Assembly (NCBI GenBank): GCA_022559985.1
Contig: JAFJTR010000010.1
Span: forward strand, 558,001 to 622,000
Source of the DNA: Parastagonospora avenae f. sp. tritici 18332-5
Lineage: Eukaryota; Ascomycota; Dothideomycetes; Pleosporales; Phaeosphaeriaceae
DNA length: 64,000 bases
Direction: 5' to 3'
Shown here in pieces: positions 21,460 through 34,800 of the stretch (position 1 is the first letter of the stretch; the number at the start of each line of letters is the position of its first letter). The notes beneath the pieces were generated by a model. It made no database searches, was not told the DNA's origin, and was given only the letters and a program-made list of their open reading frames with translations. The position numbers were made by a program, and so were the translations under genes.

Positions 21460-22917
21460 TCATTGCGCTGCAATTCCAATCCACCTATCCGGTACTGTGC
21501 TGTGAAAGGCAGGTGCCTTGCTAGACCCAGGCTTCCTGGGCGGTAACCAGATTCGTGCCTTGCCGATGGCCTTTGCATCTAGCTTGCCGACTCGCCGCAT
21601 GTTCATTTCGAGCACAATAACGCGCAAAAAATCGCAGTTCTCGCGAGGCTCGCGTTGTCGGACAGCAGGCGGTGTTGACAGAGCCCTTCCAGCTTCGGAA
21701 AAGGGATCCGAGGTGCGCCGGCGGCTCTTGGAGCGGCCACGTCGGTCGTATGTCTGCATCTGGATCATCGGCGCATGGGGCTCGGCATCGGCGTCGATCA
21801 TGAGCGCATCGTGTAGCTGCATAGATAACTCTGTAGGCGAGATAGGCGCAGGATGGGGATTCAGGTATCGTCGCAGAGCAGGAGAAGGCAGGCCTTCGAC
21901 ATGCTTGGGTCGCATTTCGCTCGTAAACTTGGGTGACAGCAAAGATCGGGTGAGGAAATCATCAGGAGGTACGCTCGGAGCTGTGAAGTTGGAGAAGGAT
22001 TTGGCTGCGGACTTGAGTGCCTGGAGTGAAGCAGTTAGGTTGGACTTGAAAGACTTGAAACGTTCCATTGTGGGTGGAAGAGAGTCGACGACTTCACTGG
22101 CATCGGTCGCAATGATGTCTTCGTACTCGTCAGGACCGTAATGGAGGAGCGGGTGGTCCAAAACACAATCTTCCTTTGGCGGCGAGGAGACGACTCTCTC
22201 CTTGCGCTCAGGTAGTGATTTGCGGCTTATTGAGTCGGGCGTGCTGATATTGTCCCAATGCGAAGAAAATGACGGGTCGTCGTAGTCTAGCGAAGGAGGA
22301 ATTGTCGCCAGAGATTCGCTTGATATTGACCGCGACGTAGAGAAGAGATGCTTCTCTTGCTCCATGCTCTGGAGACTGCCATATTCCTCTTCGGACTCGT
22401 CGACACGGCCGAGCAGCAAATCCAGAGGCGAGCCGACCACGGAGGACGGGGCATCGCTGTCGTCTTGCTTCCACTCCTGTATCAGCTCGTCCATAGATAT
22501 CCTTCTGTCTGCCATGGTGGGCTTGCGACGACGCTGGGGCATCTGGGGGATTGAGGTAACAGCCAGTAGAGCGGCCACGGCTGGAGGAATCGCATCTGCG
22601 TTGTGAGCCGAGCGGGTGCGAGCAGATCTGCTGGCATCTTGGCCTCGCGCTCTCACTGCCTGTGGCGCGGACGCTGTTCGGGAAGGCATACGAGGCGGAA
22701 TGACGACGGGTTTCGAATGTGAGTGCATTGTTGTGGGCGGCTGCGCGAGTCTTGGTTCGGGACTGGCTATAGGCAGAGTATTACTCGATAGTGGCCTTTG
22801 AACAGGCTTAACACTGCGCGGAGTGGGTGGATTCCTGGCTCGAGAGCCCATTCTTTCTGATCTGGTGCGCGGAGACGGGGGAGACTGCTGCAGATACGAC
22901 CGGGGCGTGTACATCAT
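21460..22917 (-). CDS. fungal hypothetical protein, disordered with conserved C-terminal block
   Basis: A single-exon frame of 485 residues starting at tandem ATGs (22917 and 22914). The first 140 residues are rich in Ser, Pro and Arg (SPPSPRTRSERMGSRAR, PPRMPSRTASAPQAVRARG), typical of phosphorylated disordered tails. Acidic and serine-rich stretches follow, with an amphipathic helix near FKSFKSNLTASLQALKSAAK. The C-terminal segment CDFLRVIVLEMNMRRVGKLD, then GKARIWLPPRK and VPDRWIG, looks folded and conserved and may define a fungal-only family. I do not recognise a characterised homologue. No signal peptide or membrane span is visible. Coding status is supported by length and composition. 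Confidence 0.75.
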   Translation of the reverse strand: MMYTPRSYLQQSPPSPRTRSERMGSRARNPPTPRSVKPVQRPLSSNTLPIASPEPRLAQPPTTMHSHSKPVVIPPRMPSRTASAPQAVRARGQDASRSARTRSAHNADAIPPAVAALLAVTSIPQMPQRRRKPTMADRRISMDELIQEWKQDDSDAPSSVVGSPLDLLLGRVDESEEEYGSLQSMEQEKHLFSTSRSISSESLATIPPSLDYDDPSFSSHWDNISTPDSISRKSLPERKERVVSSPPKEDCVLDHPLLHYGPDEYEDIIATDASEVVDSLPPTMERFKSFKSNLTASLQALKSAAKSFSNFTAPSVPPDDFLTRSLLSPKFTSEMRPKHVEGLPSPALRRYLNPHPAPISPTELSMQLHDALMIDADAEPHAPMIQMQTYDRRGRSKSRRRTSDPFSEAGRALSTPPAVRQREPRENCDFLRVIVLEMNMRRVGKLDAKAIGKARIWLPPRKPGSSKAPAFHSTVPDRWIGIAAQ

Positions 22918-25538
22918 CTTGCAAGCGTAGGGCCCTGACGGCGTTCTGTCCCCGTGACTAGAGATTGGTGCTTCCCAGGTGCGGCTAGAGATGCTGTGAC
23001 GTTTGGACGGGCGGATTTTGTTACGTTATTCGCTGTGACGGGATTGGACGGGGGCACCAAGGGAAGCCCGTCAGGAACATGCAGGGACGGGTTGGCCGAA
23101 CGTGGCCGGAAGCAACTGGTGATATTGCTCTGCAGAAGTTGAGGCTGAACAGGCGAAGGGGTGGAGAGGCGGAAGAGAGAAGATGTGAGAGAGGAGCCAC
23201 GAGGGAGACGTCATGCAGCAAGGCAGCGGTGCAACTATGTATGTATGTATATACGGACTAGACAGATGGACGTCGATAAGGGTTGGGTTATCGGCGCGCC
23301 GGTATGATAAAGGGCATCCAAGGGCTCGCGTGGGCACGGCCTGCGACAAGCAAGCAGAGAGCACACGGAGCGCAGCAGAGCCCTGTCGCACTCAGGCACC
23401 GCGGCGGATGCGAGAGGCCGCGCAGTCGATAGCGGATAGCCTCTCTGGGCGGTCCACGTTGTCACTCCGCAACGCAGGCTGCTGATCTTCGTTGTTGCTC
23501 GAGTGTGCTTGGGGCGGCAACTCGGACATTGCGTCGCTACTAGGCCGCTTCCGCACATGCGCGACACCCTCGGCGCAGCACGCGGCCTTATTCCAATTGC
23601 GAGATGCATGGTTATCCACGCGACTGTGATAGGCCCGCCGCCACCTCCGCCATCTTGCTCCGTTATGCAGCCCTGCCGTCCCCGCCGCCATCCTTCTGGA
23701 AGCACGCGAGCCGCAGAGCATGCACACGGCGACTTGTCACCGGACGACTGCGCGAATGACTCCAGCCACGATTATGCCACCACGAGTCGATTGCGTGCAT
23801 GGCGGTCTAGGTATTCGTACGGTAGAGTCCGATGACTGTGTCTACGGCACGACCGGTAGCCTTTTTGATTCTACCCAGCTCGGCCTGTCAGCGTCCTTAT
23901 CGTTATCTCGTCCGCATGCGGCTAATGCACTGCACGTAATCGTGCTTGACTGGCTTGTGGGGTGCATCCGGGGCATGAGGGTGTGCTGAACCCCGTCGCC
24001 CTTTAATCGTCATCAGCCGCCGCGACATTATTAAATCTTCATCGGCGCTCTCAGCTTGTCATATGGAGGAGTGTTCCGCGCTCCAGCAAATCTCTGCACA
24101 ACTCTGACGCACCAAATGCCCCTTGGAGTTGATCTCACCTTCTGCATCAGGCATCGAGCTCACTTGTACGAAAGGGGAAGGTTCAAGAGCTGCTGACATT
24201 CTGCGGCTCTGCGCAGAGCGTGGCATGGCCCTGTCACTTCCTACATAACACAAAATAGGTAACCATATGCTTTCATTTACCCTAGTGCCCGAAGACATGC
24301 GCAGTCTGCTCATTTCCGAACATTATGAAATAATTCACCTGCACAGTCTTACCGAGATGCAGAAGGTATGCTGACGCCTCTGTGGATACCTTGACATGAT
24401 CTTCTCATCCAACAGTACATATCACATTACCATTCGGTACGCCGGACGGAACAGGCAAGTGCTATTGCCTGGATGCATGGAAGGATTGTGTTGCTCCGAA
24501 ATGTTAACCATTTTAACCACATCATGTCTCATCTGCGAGTAGCTCACTTTTTCAGAAGCTTTGCACGGGACACACAAATGCGCTACTGACCCCACGCCTA
24601 TCAAAAAGGCAAGTACAAATGTCTGGATGCATCGCAGGATCACAACTACCAGAGACTTGCAAGACTTGTCCAGTTTAGACATACCGGTCTGGTAGATCAG
24701 TGGACCCTTCGAAATACATACGCCGTGACTTTTACTTGGCAGGGTCTCGCGGTCTGCCGTGTACGGCGAAATAGCAAATAGCTAAAAAAGCGTTTGGCCG
24801 TACCCGTCGACTACTGCCCAGGTGTATATGAGAGACCCACACCGCCTTGTGAAGTTATGGAAGGTCCATGGACAGGCTGCGGATACCTTCAGCAGACCCT
24901 GTAGATCATGCGAAGCAAGTACATAATTTTCCAACCAACTGCATTGCATCTGTCACACGCTTGAACGCTTGAAGGGTACAGAATTGAACATCATGTCTTG
25001 CATTTTCCGTTTGCAAATCGTAGTAGTACACGTTGCCATCTGCATGTCTCGTCTGGAGATACCAATGTGCATCTCGCTTCGCCTGCGCACAATCAAAAAC
25101 GCCCTTTACCCAAGGCTGTCCGACCAAAGTGCCTGCCCACTCAAAAACGCCTAGTTGACCCGCTCTACTCCCGCCGTAATCAAAACAATGTGAGAGAAAT
25201 AAAGAGAGCCAGGGCCTGCCGTCAAGGGTCCGCATGCGTCATGCACCGCGGGATGCGTTGCGCAACGTACGTGGCGGTTCTCCCGACCACCCACGCTGCG
25301 CAATCTCGAAGCGAAGAAGGTATGAGTCGAAAGAGAAGAAAATTTTCAGCAGACCGTCGCGGCCGACCCAAGCCGCCGTCTTGATGCAAGAATTACAGAG
25401 ATGAGGCGTAAAAAAGGGAGAAAGAAGATTAAGCCAAAATGTTCGCCCCGGTGTGCCAGAAGAGACAAGGGTATTGGACGGCAGCATGATCCAGACGTGG
25501 GCAGAGCAAAAGGTAGACAAAGGCTGGGCGGATGCACT
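22918..25538. other. long intergenic region with degenerate repeats
   Basis: About 2.6 kb without a gene I can support. The left part is GC-rich with overlapping open frames on both strands, as expected from base composition. Two imperfect copies of a 37-bp segment lie at 24451-24487 and 24605-24641. A 109-codon ATG frame at 24906-25235 (minus) is noted but not called. Confidence 0.45.
24451..24641. repeat. two imperfect direct copies of a ~37-bp segment, 154 bp apart
   Basis: Copies at 24451-24487 and 24605-24641 share GGCAAGT, then CTGGATGCAT and AGGAT in the same spacing, with scattered substitutions. They look like remains of a decayed repeat; no open frame or terminal repeat is attached. 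Confidence 0.45.
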
Positions 25539-27859
25539 TCAGTAGTCGCCGTCGTCTGTCCAACCCGCCTCTGAGCCCTCGACAACGCGGACCAGTCGTC
25601 CGTCGTTTTCTACCATTAGCTCCCCGCCGTCGACGTTGCGTATACTTCTGATCTTCTTGCCTTGCACGCCTCGAGGGCTGGCTGCATGACCGCCTTCAGG
25701 AGTGTATCGTTTCATTTGCCGTTGACGATATTGATGAAAGTCGATATCATTCTCCGGAGGGTCATCTGACTGTTCACTGAAAGTCTCCCAGTTCTCTGAT
25801 CCTGACTGCATAGTGGCGCCTGTGCCTGTCGACGACGTCTGTGAGATCTGACGACTGCTAGACGACGAGAGGGATGGCGGCGGGTATGATGGAGCATAAC
25901 CGCGTACACTGTGGCTATGTGACATGTATGCGCGGTCATCATAGGGGTCCTCTGGTGGCACATTTCTGACGATGCTCTCACTTCGGTCGCCGCGATTGAA
26001 TTCGAAGCGATTCATGGGGGTCTCGGTGGGCTCTGGTGGCACGAACAAGTCCTTCATTCGTGGAGGTGGCGCCATGGGAGGAGGCATCTTTCGGATAGTA
26101 GATGAGTCTTCACGCGAAGGGGGGGGAGGCCGACGTTCTGGGGAATTACCGCCGTGTCGCAAGCTGTTCAGGGGCGCGCGCGCAGGGATCTTAGATGGGC
26201 TCTTCGCTCCACCTGCAGAGGACATGACTGAACTGGCAAGAGCATTGCGAGATACGCTGGCACCGAAGGTCGATACTGGTGTCTTCGCTCGGCTTGGCGG
26301 AGGAGCTCCGCGAACTGTTCCTGCGCGGCTGTCACCACGGGTAGGCTGGGCAGATTTGGGCAAGGTCGCTGGCTTGGTAGGCATGCTAGAGTTGGAGGGT
26401 GTCTTTGCTCGTGGCGGAGCTGCCTTGGAGGCGGCAGCGTACAGCTCATCCAGGTAACGCTGGCCGTGAACTAGGAAAGGACGGCCATACTCGTCTTCCC
26501 ATGCTTCCAGGGTGCTCTTCAGCTCGGCTTCGACCTTGGGCAGCTCCTTGGCGATGCGCTTGCGCATCTTCTCCTCTCGCAGCAGCTTTCCGGGGTCGCG
26601 CTTCTCGCCCTTCTGGCCGCGGGCCATCAAGCGCGAGGCATCCTGGCTCGATTGTTGCAGGTCGTTGCGCTCCGTGATCAGCTCTCGGTGTCGGTCGATC
26701 TTCTGCAAGATGGGCAGTCGCTGCTCCTTGAGCGACTCTAGCCGCGCAATCTCAGCCTCGTGTGCGGAGAGCAGCGCGTCGCTGCAGACGTCGGAGAAGG
26801 CGGGGGTGAAGTCGAGCATCTCCTCCTCGGAGAAGTAGAGGGCATCCCACAGCTCCTGGAGCTTGCATCGAGCTTCCTCGACGAACAGGTGCAGGTTCTG
26901 GCGCTTGAGCTCGTTCAGGCGCGCCAGCTCGTCTTCGAACTCGTTGATGGTGCGCAGACCACAGCCGCGGTTGCTGTTCAAGAATTGCTTGCGCTCGTGC
27001 TGCTCGATACCCAGGCGCTCCCACAGCTCCTCGATGGTGGTTCGCAGCTGGGCCAGACGTCGCTCACGGCCGCGCTTCTCCTCTACGAGTCGCTCCTTCT
27101 TCGCCTTGAGTTGCGCTAGGTCGTCCTTGTGTAGGCCCAGCTGCTCCGGCGCGTCGCGGTGACACTGTACGATAGCGCTGTCGGTCTGTGCCTGGGGGGT
27201 TCCGAGCTCGGCCCACAGCTGGATGATCTCCTGACACAGGACCTTGACCGTGTTGATGCGGCGCGTGTATTCTTCGTAGACGCGCGAGAACTCGTTGTCG
27301 AGCTTGGCGACGTACGACGGCGAGATGTCGAAGGAGGGCGAGACGTTGGCGTTGGGCGCCGTGGGCGGCAGCTTAATGTCGACGAAAGACGTCTCGAGAT
27401 GCGATGCGTACGACTCCAAGGCCTCGGCCAGCTTGCGGACCTGCTCGAAGCGCTCGCGATGCTGCTTGCTGACGGCGTTGTACTTCTCCTTCAGGCCCGC
27501 CAGGCAGCGCGTCAGCGGGTACGTGATGGTGGCGCTGTCGTGGCCGTCGTAGTTGGGGTTCGGCTTGTTGTCTTCCAGCGACGCCTCCATCATCTTGATC
27601 GTCTGGATGAGGCGCTGGGCCTCCTCGGTCATCTCATGCTTCTCCGTGGTCACCTGACGCAGCTGGTTATGCAGTGTCTCCGAGAGCGCTGAGAAGAGCT
27701 GCAATCAAGTTAGCGACGGCTTCAAGGTGCGAATGTCAGTCTCCATACCTCTGCCTCGCGCGAGTCCCGCTCATGGCTGGGGACGCCGATCTCGTCGAAC
27801 AGGCCGTGGAGCTGGCCGATGATGGTGGTGACCTGCTGGGCGAGGTAGCTCGTGTCCAT
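25539..27859 (-). CDS. ASE1: anaphase spindle-midzone microtubule bundler ASE1/PRC1
   Basis: Two exons, 27859-27749 and 27698-25539, give 756 residues. The 37-codon first exon (MDTSYLAQQVTTIIGQLHGL) ends at a phase-0 donor. The N-terminal two-thirds are alpha-helical coiled coil. The spectrin-like microtubule-binding core contains LWERLGIEQHERKQF, CGLRTINEFEDELARLNELK and ELWDALYFSEEEMLDFTPAF, hallmarks of ASE1/PRC1/MAP65. The C-terminal 250 residues are Pro/Ser-rich and basic, with many SP and TP sites. The protein crosslinks antiparallel microtubules at the spindle midzone and recruits kinesins. By family knowledge it is controlled by Cdk phosphorylation, which the tail composition fits. 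Length is normal. Confidence 0.93.
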
Positions 27860-28865
27860 GGCGACTGCAGACCTGCCAGCCGTGTCGTCAATTGCGCATG
27901 CACTGGGCGCACGTAGGTGGAGAGCGGAGTCGGGAGTCTGGAGACGAGGAATGCACTAGTCGCCAAAGCGAGGGAATACTGTAGACTGTATGCTGTATAC
28001 TGTATATACACGTCCAACAGCGCGGCAAGACCAGAGTCCAATTGTGATGCTACACACAAAGTAGAAGTGATGCGATGCTGGAGGTGGTCGCAGTCCCAAG
28101 TGCACGCGGCCCGGTGGTCATAGTGGCTCATGTTGGTTTATTTCTGGACCGTCGTTGCCTGGGGCAACGCCCGCCCGCTAGCCATGCGCGTCAACAACAG
28201 GCCGCATCGCGAGAAGGCCAGTTTCACCTCGAGTAGCTCCGCACCACTAAGACGCGGGGCACCATCTCACAAAACAAGGCCGACCCGTGGTACTGAATGC
28301 ACCATAGCGGGTACTGCGCCTGTCAGCACATGTATCGACTTGCTTTGCGGTAGTATTTTCACAACACAGCTCAAGGTCGAAGTGCCTTGAATAGGTGCAT
28401 GACAACACGCTGCAATGACTGTCAACGACCGCTGTACATCCTATAGCGTGCAGCAGCATATAAAGAGTTACCCCGCTTGTTCAATCATCTCGAGTATCCC
28501 GTCAGCCGTGCAAGCTCCCGGTACATCTGCGAGTCCAATGCAAGGGCACCCCAGCGCATGATGCCGCGGACTAGTTGAGTTCACTGTCAACAAACCATTA
28601 GGCCGTGTGTCCAGACAACCACACCGAGCCTTGCAGCGACTCCTTCCGCCTGAGAGTGTAGCCTTTGGTACTGCCTGCAAACACCCCACATCATCAACCT
28701 CAACAAAAGCAATCACATCACGTTAGTCAAGTTGGCTCAGTAAAAACTATATATCGAACTGAAGATCGAGGGCTGATGCCGTCTAACTCTTCATTTCCCC
28801 ACTCAGGCGCCGCGCTCAAAAACGGATAACCCCATGACCCATAATCTACATTTGAAAGAAAACAA
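27860..28865. other. intergenic, between ASE1 promoter and TEL1 3' end
   Basis: About 1.0 kb. It holds the ASE1 promoter and TEL1 3' flank. A cysteine-containing 82-codon frame at 28468-28716 (minus) has no signal peptide or recognised domain and is not called. Confidence 0.5.
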
Positions 28866-31800
28866 CTATGCATAGCTTGCCCATCCCATGTACAGCACCG
28901 CCAGATTCCTCTCGTCCGTCGCCTGCTGAATCAATTCGTTGACAGTCGCCTTCGTACTCAACGTCTTGCTCAGCTTCTTTTCCACCACGCTGAGCGCTCT
29001 GCCAGCTTCTCCTGCCTGTTCTTCCTTCTCCCTCTTCTTGTTGCTCTCATGTACGACTTGGTCTTCCACCGCAGCCTGACCCGACGGCGCAGGTGTGCTA
29101 CCAGGTGCAACAGTCGACGCCCGGGTGCCGTTCTGCACGTTAGTGTCTTGATTGCCTTCTTGCATGCGTTTGGCTTTGGTAGGAGTTACGCTCCAGTTCA
29201 CAAGCGGATCATAGCGAAGCACATTGAGCAGCGTCATGATGGATTCGCGCTCTTCGCGAAGGGTGTCCATGGTGAACTCGCAACTGCGACGGAATACTCC
29301 TTCGGTCTTGGTGTAGCCCATCGCGTCCACGAGATCGCGCGTTAGGCGGAATGGAACCACCTCTGGCACTGGTAGGACACGTCCAGCTTCGAAACTGACG
29401 CCGAGGTCGATATGGACTACCTCACCCGACTTCTCGTCTAGGAGGATATTGTGGCAATGCCGATCTCCTAGACCAAGAACGTGACCGAGAATCGATATGG
29501 CGGCTGTGGAGCGTGTATATGCTAAGCGACGCTCAAACCATTCATCGGGGTCCTGGAAGCGCTCGAGTAGGAAGTAGCGCAAAACGGGATGGAAATTATC
29601 AGCGACCTTCTGCCACACTTTGGTACGAGTTGAGAGTGAGTCCTGCTGGGCTGCACCAATTTCCTTCCTACATCGATCCGGCTTGTAGTCATTTGGATAG
29701 TACTTCTCGTGCGCTGGCATGACCCAGAGGTGTAGTGGGATTGTATTCTGTACGAACTCCATGAGTCCAGAGCGCGTGGATAAAGGTAAAACCTTGTACG
29801 TCCGAATGCCAATGTTGCGGATACGTGTAGCGGTATGGTTTCGGAGGAGTCTGGAGACTTGATCGAATACCTGCTCCATGATAGCGTCTTGACGGAGATC
29901 ATCGTTGCCGGATTTGAACTAATTGTGTCAGTCAATAGACAGTGTTCAGTTGTTAAGACGGCGACCTACTAGCTGCTTATATGGGCGTCCATCTGTACCG
30001 ATAGCAGTGATGACCTTTGGTGCACTGAGACCATTTGCAATGCTCATTGTCGACTTGAATCTCTGAATCCGTGGCAGATCGCTGTAGTTCTTACTTGCCC
30101 TAACCTCCACCTGCAGTGTTGCTGGAGGGACGTTAAGCTTTGGTACCTTGCTGACGAGATCTTTGGATTCTTTGTATCGATCCAATGGTAACTCGCGACC
30201 CTGCTGTGTGCTTTCCTTCTCACCCTTGAACATGGCAAGGTGATGATAGATCTCGTTTGATTGATAAATCGAGCTCCAGTACGACCGGGCGTTCTTGTCC
30301 TGACCCAGCGCAGTAGCAAGGCCACCAGCGGCTTTCTGTCGGGATCGTGCCGACTCATCCTTAGCACGAATGGTATCCTCACGAGTTATGGCGCCCACTT
30401 TCATGTGGATCGCAAAGATTTGATGCATCCCATGGTAGGGATGCTCAACGCATATGCGGAACACAAGCTCCATCAGGAGGTTATGAAACGCAGTCTCTTC
30501 AGCCTGCAAACGCGATGACAATTGATTCATGAGTAGCGCAAATTTGCCGCTCGGTACGTCCTTGAGATAGGACTTGACCGCAGCATTTGCCAGATCTGTG
30601 TCCGCGTACTCTAGCCAGAGAGAGAAAACGCGAAGTGCGTCGTGATTGTACTCGTCGCTGGCTATCAGGGAAAGCAGGTAGTTCTCGAGACATTGTCGCA
30701 GAAATTGTTCCCGGCCTTTGCGTAGCCTCTCGTACTCAGCGTGGTCGAGATCATACCACGTCTTTGCACGACGAGCACTTCGGTGATATGTCTCTCGCAT
30801 GCCTTTGCTCTTATCAGTCTTGGAGAGCTTCGTGAACTCATTGTACTCCTGCCATTTGCGATCCATAACAGTTTTAATGCGGTCCATGTCTTCGGCTGCT
30901 TCTGGGCTTTGAAGCTGCTTATCGCAGAAGAAAGCGAATTCGTGAAATACTTGCCCTGGTCCAGAACCATGTTTTTGGCCTTTGAGTTCCCGGATCGCAG
31001 GCTCAAGATACTCTTTCATAATCGCGTCAGGCTTCTCCAAGCGTGCTTCGGCAAGATGATGACCCTGAGGTGATTAGAGAGCATTTTTTAGTAAGGTCAT
31101 CGTCTGAGACTTACCAGTCTAGCAAGAAGGACTGGCAGACTTAGGTCAACCTTTTGAGAATCAAAATCAGCATGCTCAATGAGATGCTGTCGCATGCGTA
31201 TCGATATGTCAGTTTCGCCTTGCTCCCATAGTACGTTTGCTACTTCATGTTGTGCGGTAGCTTCAATGTCTAGGCCCACAGCTTTGCAATCTGGGACGAT
31301 GTCGGAGAGATAAGTCACGCTCGCTAGTGACTCTTGAAGAGCCCCATGCTTTCTGCAGATCGTAGACGATGACACAAGAGCTTCTACCTCCATATTGCGC
31401 ACAGTGCCTGTCCTTGCGTGCAATGAGTCCACGAGTGCTGAATTGGCACTTATGACGTTGAACAGAGTCTCGCGGCACGAAAGAAGCTGGCGCACATCGC
31501 GGAATCTACACCAGATGTTAATGTTCCATAAGTTGGCCTTCGTATAATCATGACTTACTCGCCTGCCCGCATCCATTTCTCCCTCGCTCTCATGCGATCC
31601 CACGTGTCGAGCAAATGCTCAGACCGCTCGGCCCTGATAACTTCATCGGCCTCTGCCAGGGCTGCCAACGTTCGTAAGCGGACCTTTTCCGGCACCGAAG
31701 AGTCGCCCTGGCCAGAGAGAAAATTCATTGTGGCTACCAGCTGTCGTTCAAAGTTCTCCTTCGCCTCTACTGCGCTTTTGGCAAAATACAATCCCTGGAA

Positions 31801-34800
31801 TGCTTTGAAAAGTGTGCTGGACTCAGTATGGTTCGCTTCAGGGGCCTTGATGTCCCATTGCCCGAGTTTGCGTGCAGTATGAAGCGTACTTTCAACGACG
31901 TCATCGCCAATGTCTTGGAATTGGTCGTTCGAGAGCAGCGAATGAGTAACGCTGTTTAGGTTTAGCATAATAAGGGACTTCACTGTTCCACGCGAATCCG
32001 AAGGGTCAAATGCGTTCGTTCGGCGCATCTGACTATCGAGGCGCGCCCCACGGAAGAGAAGAGTTTTACCACCGTCACCTTCATATTCGAGACGGTCCAA
32101 AACAGAAAGTAAGTTAGAGCCACGCTCAACTCCGTAAAATGAATCCGGCTCGTCAAGATTCTTGTAAATTGAAAGCTGTAGGTCGAGTGGTATCTTTGGT
32201 GCCTCGACCAAGATGGAAGATCTCCTGGAGCTACTCTTGATGATAGGCTGACCCGAAGACGTCTCAGCAAACATAAGAGCGCTCCTGTACATGCCGCAAG
32301 TGTTTGCAGCCTGCGATGCCGCCAAGAAATCGATCTCAAGCCAGCGATCTCGGTCTACGCGAGTGGTCTCTTTGGGTACTGGCTGGCTGCGGAGATATAG
32401 AATGGCCTCGATTAAAATGCGCGCATATGGCGCGGTCAACGAATCGCACCGTCGGAACCACAGCATCATGGCAGCAGAAACGCACTTACGAACCCTGCGT
32501 TCGCCTTCGAATTCATCGAGCAGGACGAGATGAAGTATAAACGGCAAAAGTCTTTCCGCCATCGAGTCGATTCCGTCGAGGAGATTGGAGAGGGCTCCAA
32601 GAATGGGATCATGTATGCTAGTCCTACAAAGCGCCATCGCAAATCCGCGAATCCAAGCAGGAACAGATCCAGTGGTGTCAGGGGCAATCGACCGTTCAAG
32701 ACTATCTGCACTGACAAGCGATGCTTCCTGTAAACGATCCGGGATGGACAATCCCAGTGCTTTGGCAATGGCTTCTGGTATTGCCAATGCCATCTCTGCA
32801 ACATACATCGAATCACGCTTATCGATTCGTGATATCAATCGTCTGACAGCGTCCTCCGCCAAACTTACTTCGGCGCGGTCGTCACTGTAGAAGAGATCGA
32901 TGACCTCTCGGACAATGGCTTCCCTGGAAGATTTGCCTAATGTATCCTTTGTGGTCTGCGTCGTAACTGACCATGGTTTCGAGTGGGTTGTATTTCGTCT
33001 GACTTCGCCATACGCGCTGTAAGCACGTCCGAGCACCTTCGCTGCCCACAAGAGGTAGCCATATCCCACGCCGTTTCGTTGGCAAGAGTCCCAGACAAGA
33101 GGTGCATACTCTGCAGCATCTCGGTCTACGCCCAATATATCATCACGGGCCATCGAAGCCGGCTGAAAGTTCTGGCATAGCAGGTTGAGTGCAACCTCTC
33201 GTGAAGTTTTATTGAGGAGCTTGCGGCCCGAACCCACATCGTCGAGAATCTCGAGCAATAGCTTGCTCTCCTCACTGCCGCGTAGCGAGTTCCCTTCGGC
33301 TGTCACTTGAGAGGCTGCCGTAGTAATAAGCTTGAATGCCTTCACTGAGGATGAACGCTCATTAGCACTCATCGCTTCGGCGTGAGCCCTGAGATACTCG
33401 GATAGCCAGTTGTGGAATCTGTTTGCCGCGGTCATTGTTGAAACATGTTGTGACTGCTGGGTCGTACTTTCTTGTGTGGAGCCGAGGAATACGCGCACAG
33501 AGATGAGGATGGAAAGGCCGATGCCTGTCAGGAAAGCAAGATGCTTTCGGAGATATTGAGTTCCGTGCTCGAACAAATGCTGCATGATGCCTACTGCATC
33601 TTCTGCACATTGCACATCTATTAGAAAAGGTCGTAATGATTGGAGGGTCATCTGAAGTGGATATCCCTCGTAGGCCACTGGGCCGGCCAATGCAACAAGG
33701 ATACGAATCTTGCGGATCATCGATCGGGCATAAAGTGACCCAAGAGCCGGGTGGATACGATCCAGAATTGAGCGCAAGACATACGTATATGAGTTTGGTG
33801 ACCACAGAGTAGCCGGGTCGTCGCCTGTGCGTCGGCATAATCGTTCCAATTGATCTGGGAGATAGAATGCCGAGAAAGCAGGTTCGATTCCAATGTTGAG
33901 CTCCTGCGTTGAGTGACTGATGTCAGTCATGGCCGCCATAATCTCAGCCGCAGCAGCGAACCCTGGCTTTTTCTCTAGAGCCTTAGGGACGCGTTCTTCA
34001 TGATCGATAGTTTGAAAGATGTAGCCGAGAATCTGAGGGGAGTGTTTCTGTATGGTGCTGTAATAGAGATCGCTGCCGACCAGTCTCTTGAGCAAATCTG
34101 AGTTGCTAGGCTCTGCTCTGTTGCGTGCGAAGCCTCTGCATGTGTCCCAAGCAATTGTATAGGCGGCTGCCTTGCCCATGTTGGCTAGCAAGAGGTCGCC
34201 CACAGGCATGCCTAGTCGATCCGCGAGGTACTCTACTTCTGTCTTCCGTCCACACATGATAGTTTGGCCGACAGCCTCTGCCGTAATGTCGCGCAACAGT
34301 TCTTCTAACGTCTTATAACCAAAAGAGACGAACGGTATATCAGCAAGAATGCGACCGCGATCAAGCCATATAGATATCACTTGAGGTGCAAACAAGCGAA
34401 ACAGATACTGCGAATTTTCCAGCCCTCGTGCTCGCGCAACGTTGGCTATGCAGGTTTTCGCATGCACGGCTGCGCCTTGTACAGAGCCGGCTGTTGCGAA
34501 GATGAGATAAATACATTGCCGCAGGAGTGTATACCACTGAGATGCCAGCTTAGACAAGACAAGCAAGCGGACGGCAATGCCTTCGATGCCTTCATCATCA
34601 CCTGGCAAGCTGCTGTCGACGTCTCGGAGGATCTTGTCGTGCTCAGAAAGGACAAAGTCCTCGAACATGGTTGGGAGTTGTTCTGCAATGTGGTGCTTCA
34701 CCGTCATTTCACTCCGCGCAAGGAGCCCGAAAAGACTTGTACGAACAGACGGCACTTTGTGATGCTGTCCCAAGTCTGGATGATGTTTCAAAAGACGGTG

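Noticed and set aside
23236..23256. Short TATG microsatellite
   Set aside because: Only a few units and no sign of function.
23021..23835. Several overlapping long frames on both strands
   Set aside because: Typical of GC-rich non-coding DNA: mutually overlapping, with no domains or codon coherence.
24906..25235. 109-codon ATG frame on the minus strand
   Set aside because: Composition is acceptable, but no domain, splice structure or signal peptide supports it. Expression data would be needed.
26760..27692. Plus-strand Leu/Val-rich frames
   Set aside because: Antisense shadows of the ASE1 coiled coil.
28468..28716. Cys-containing 82-codon minus frame, possible small secreted protein
   Set aside because: No signal peptide and irregular Cys spacing; it lies in the TEL1/ASE1 spacer with no promoter evidence.
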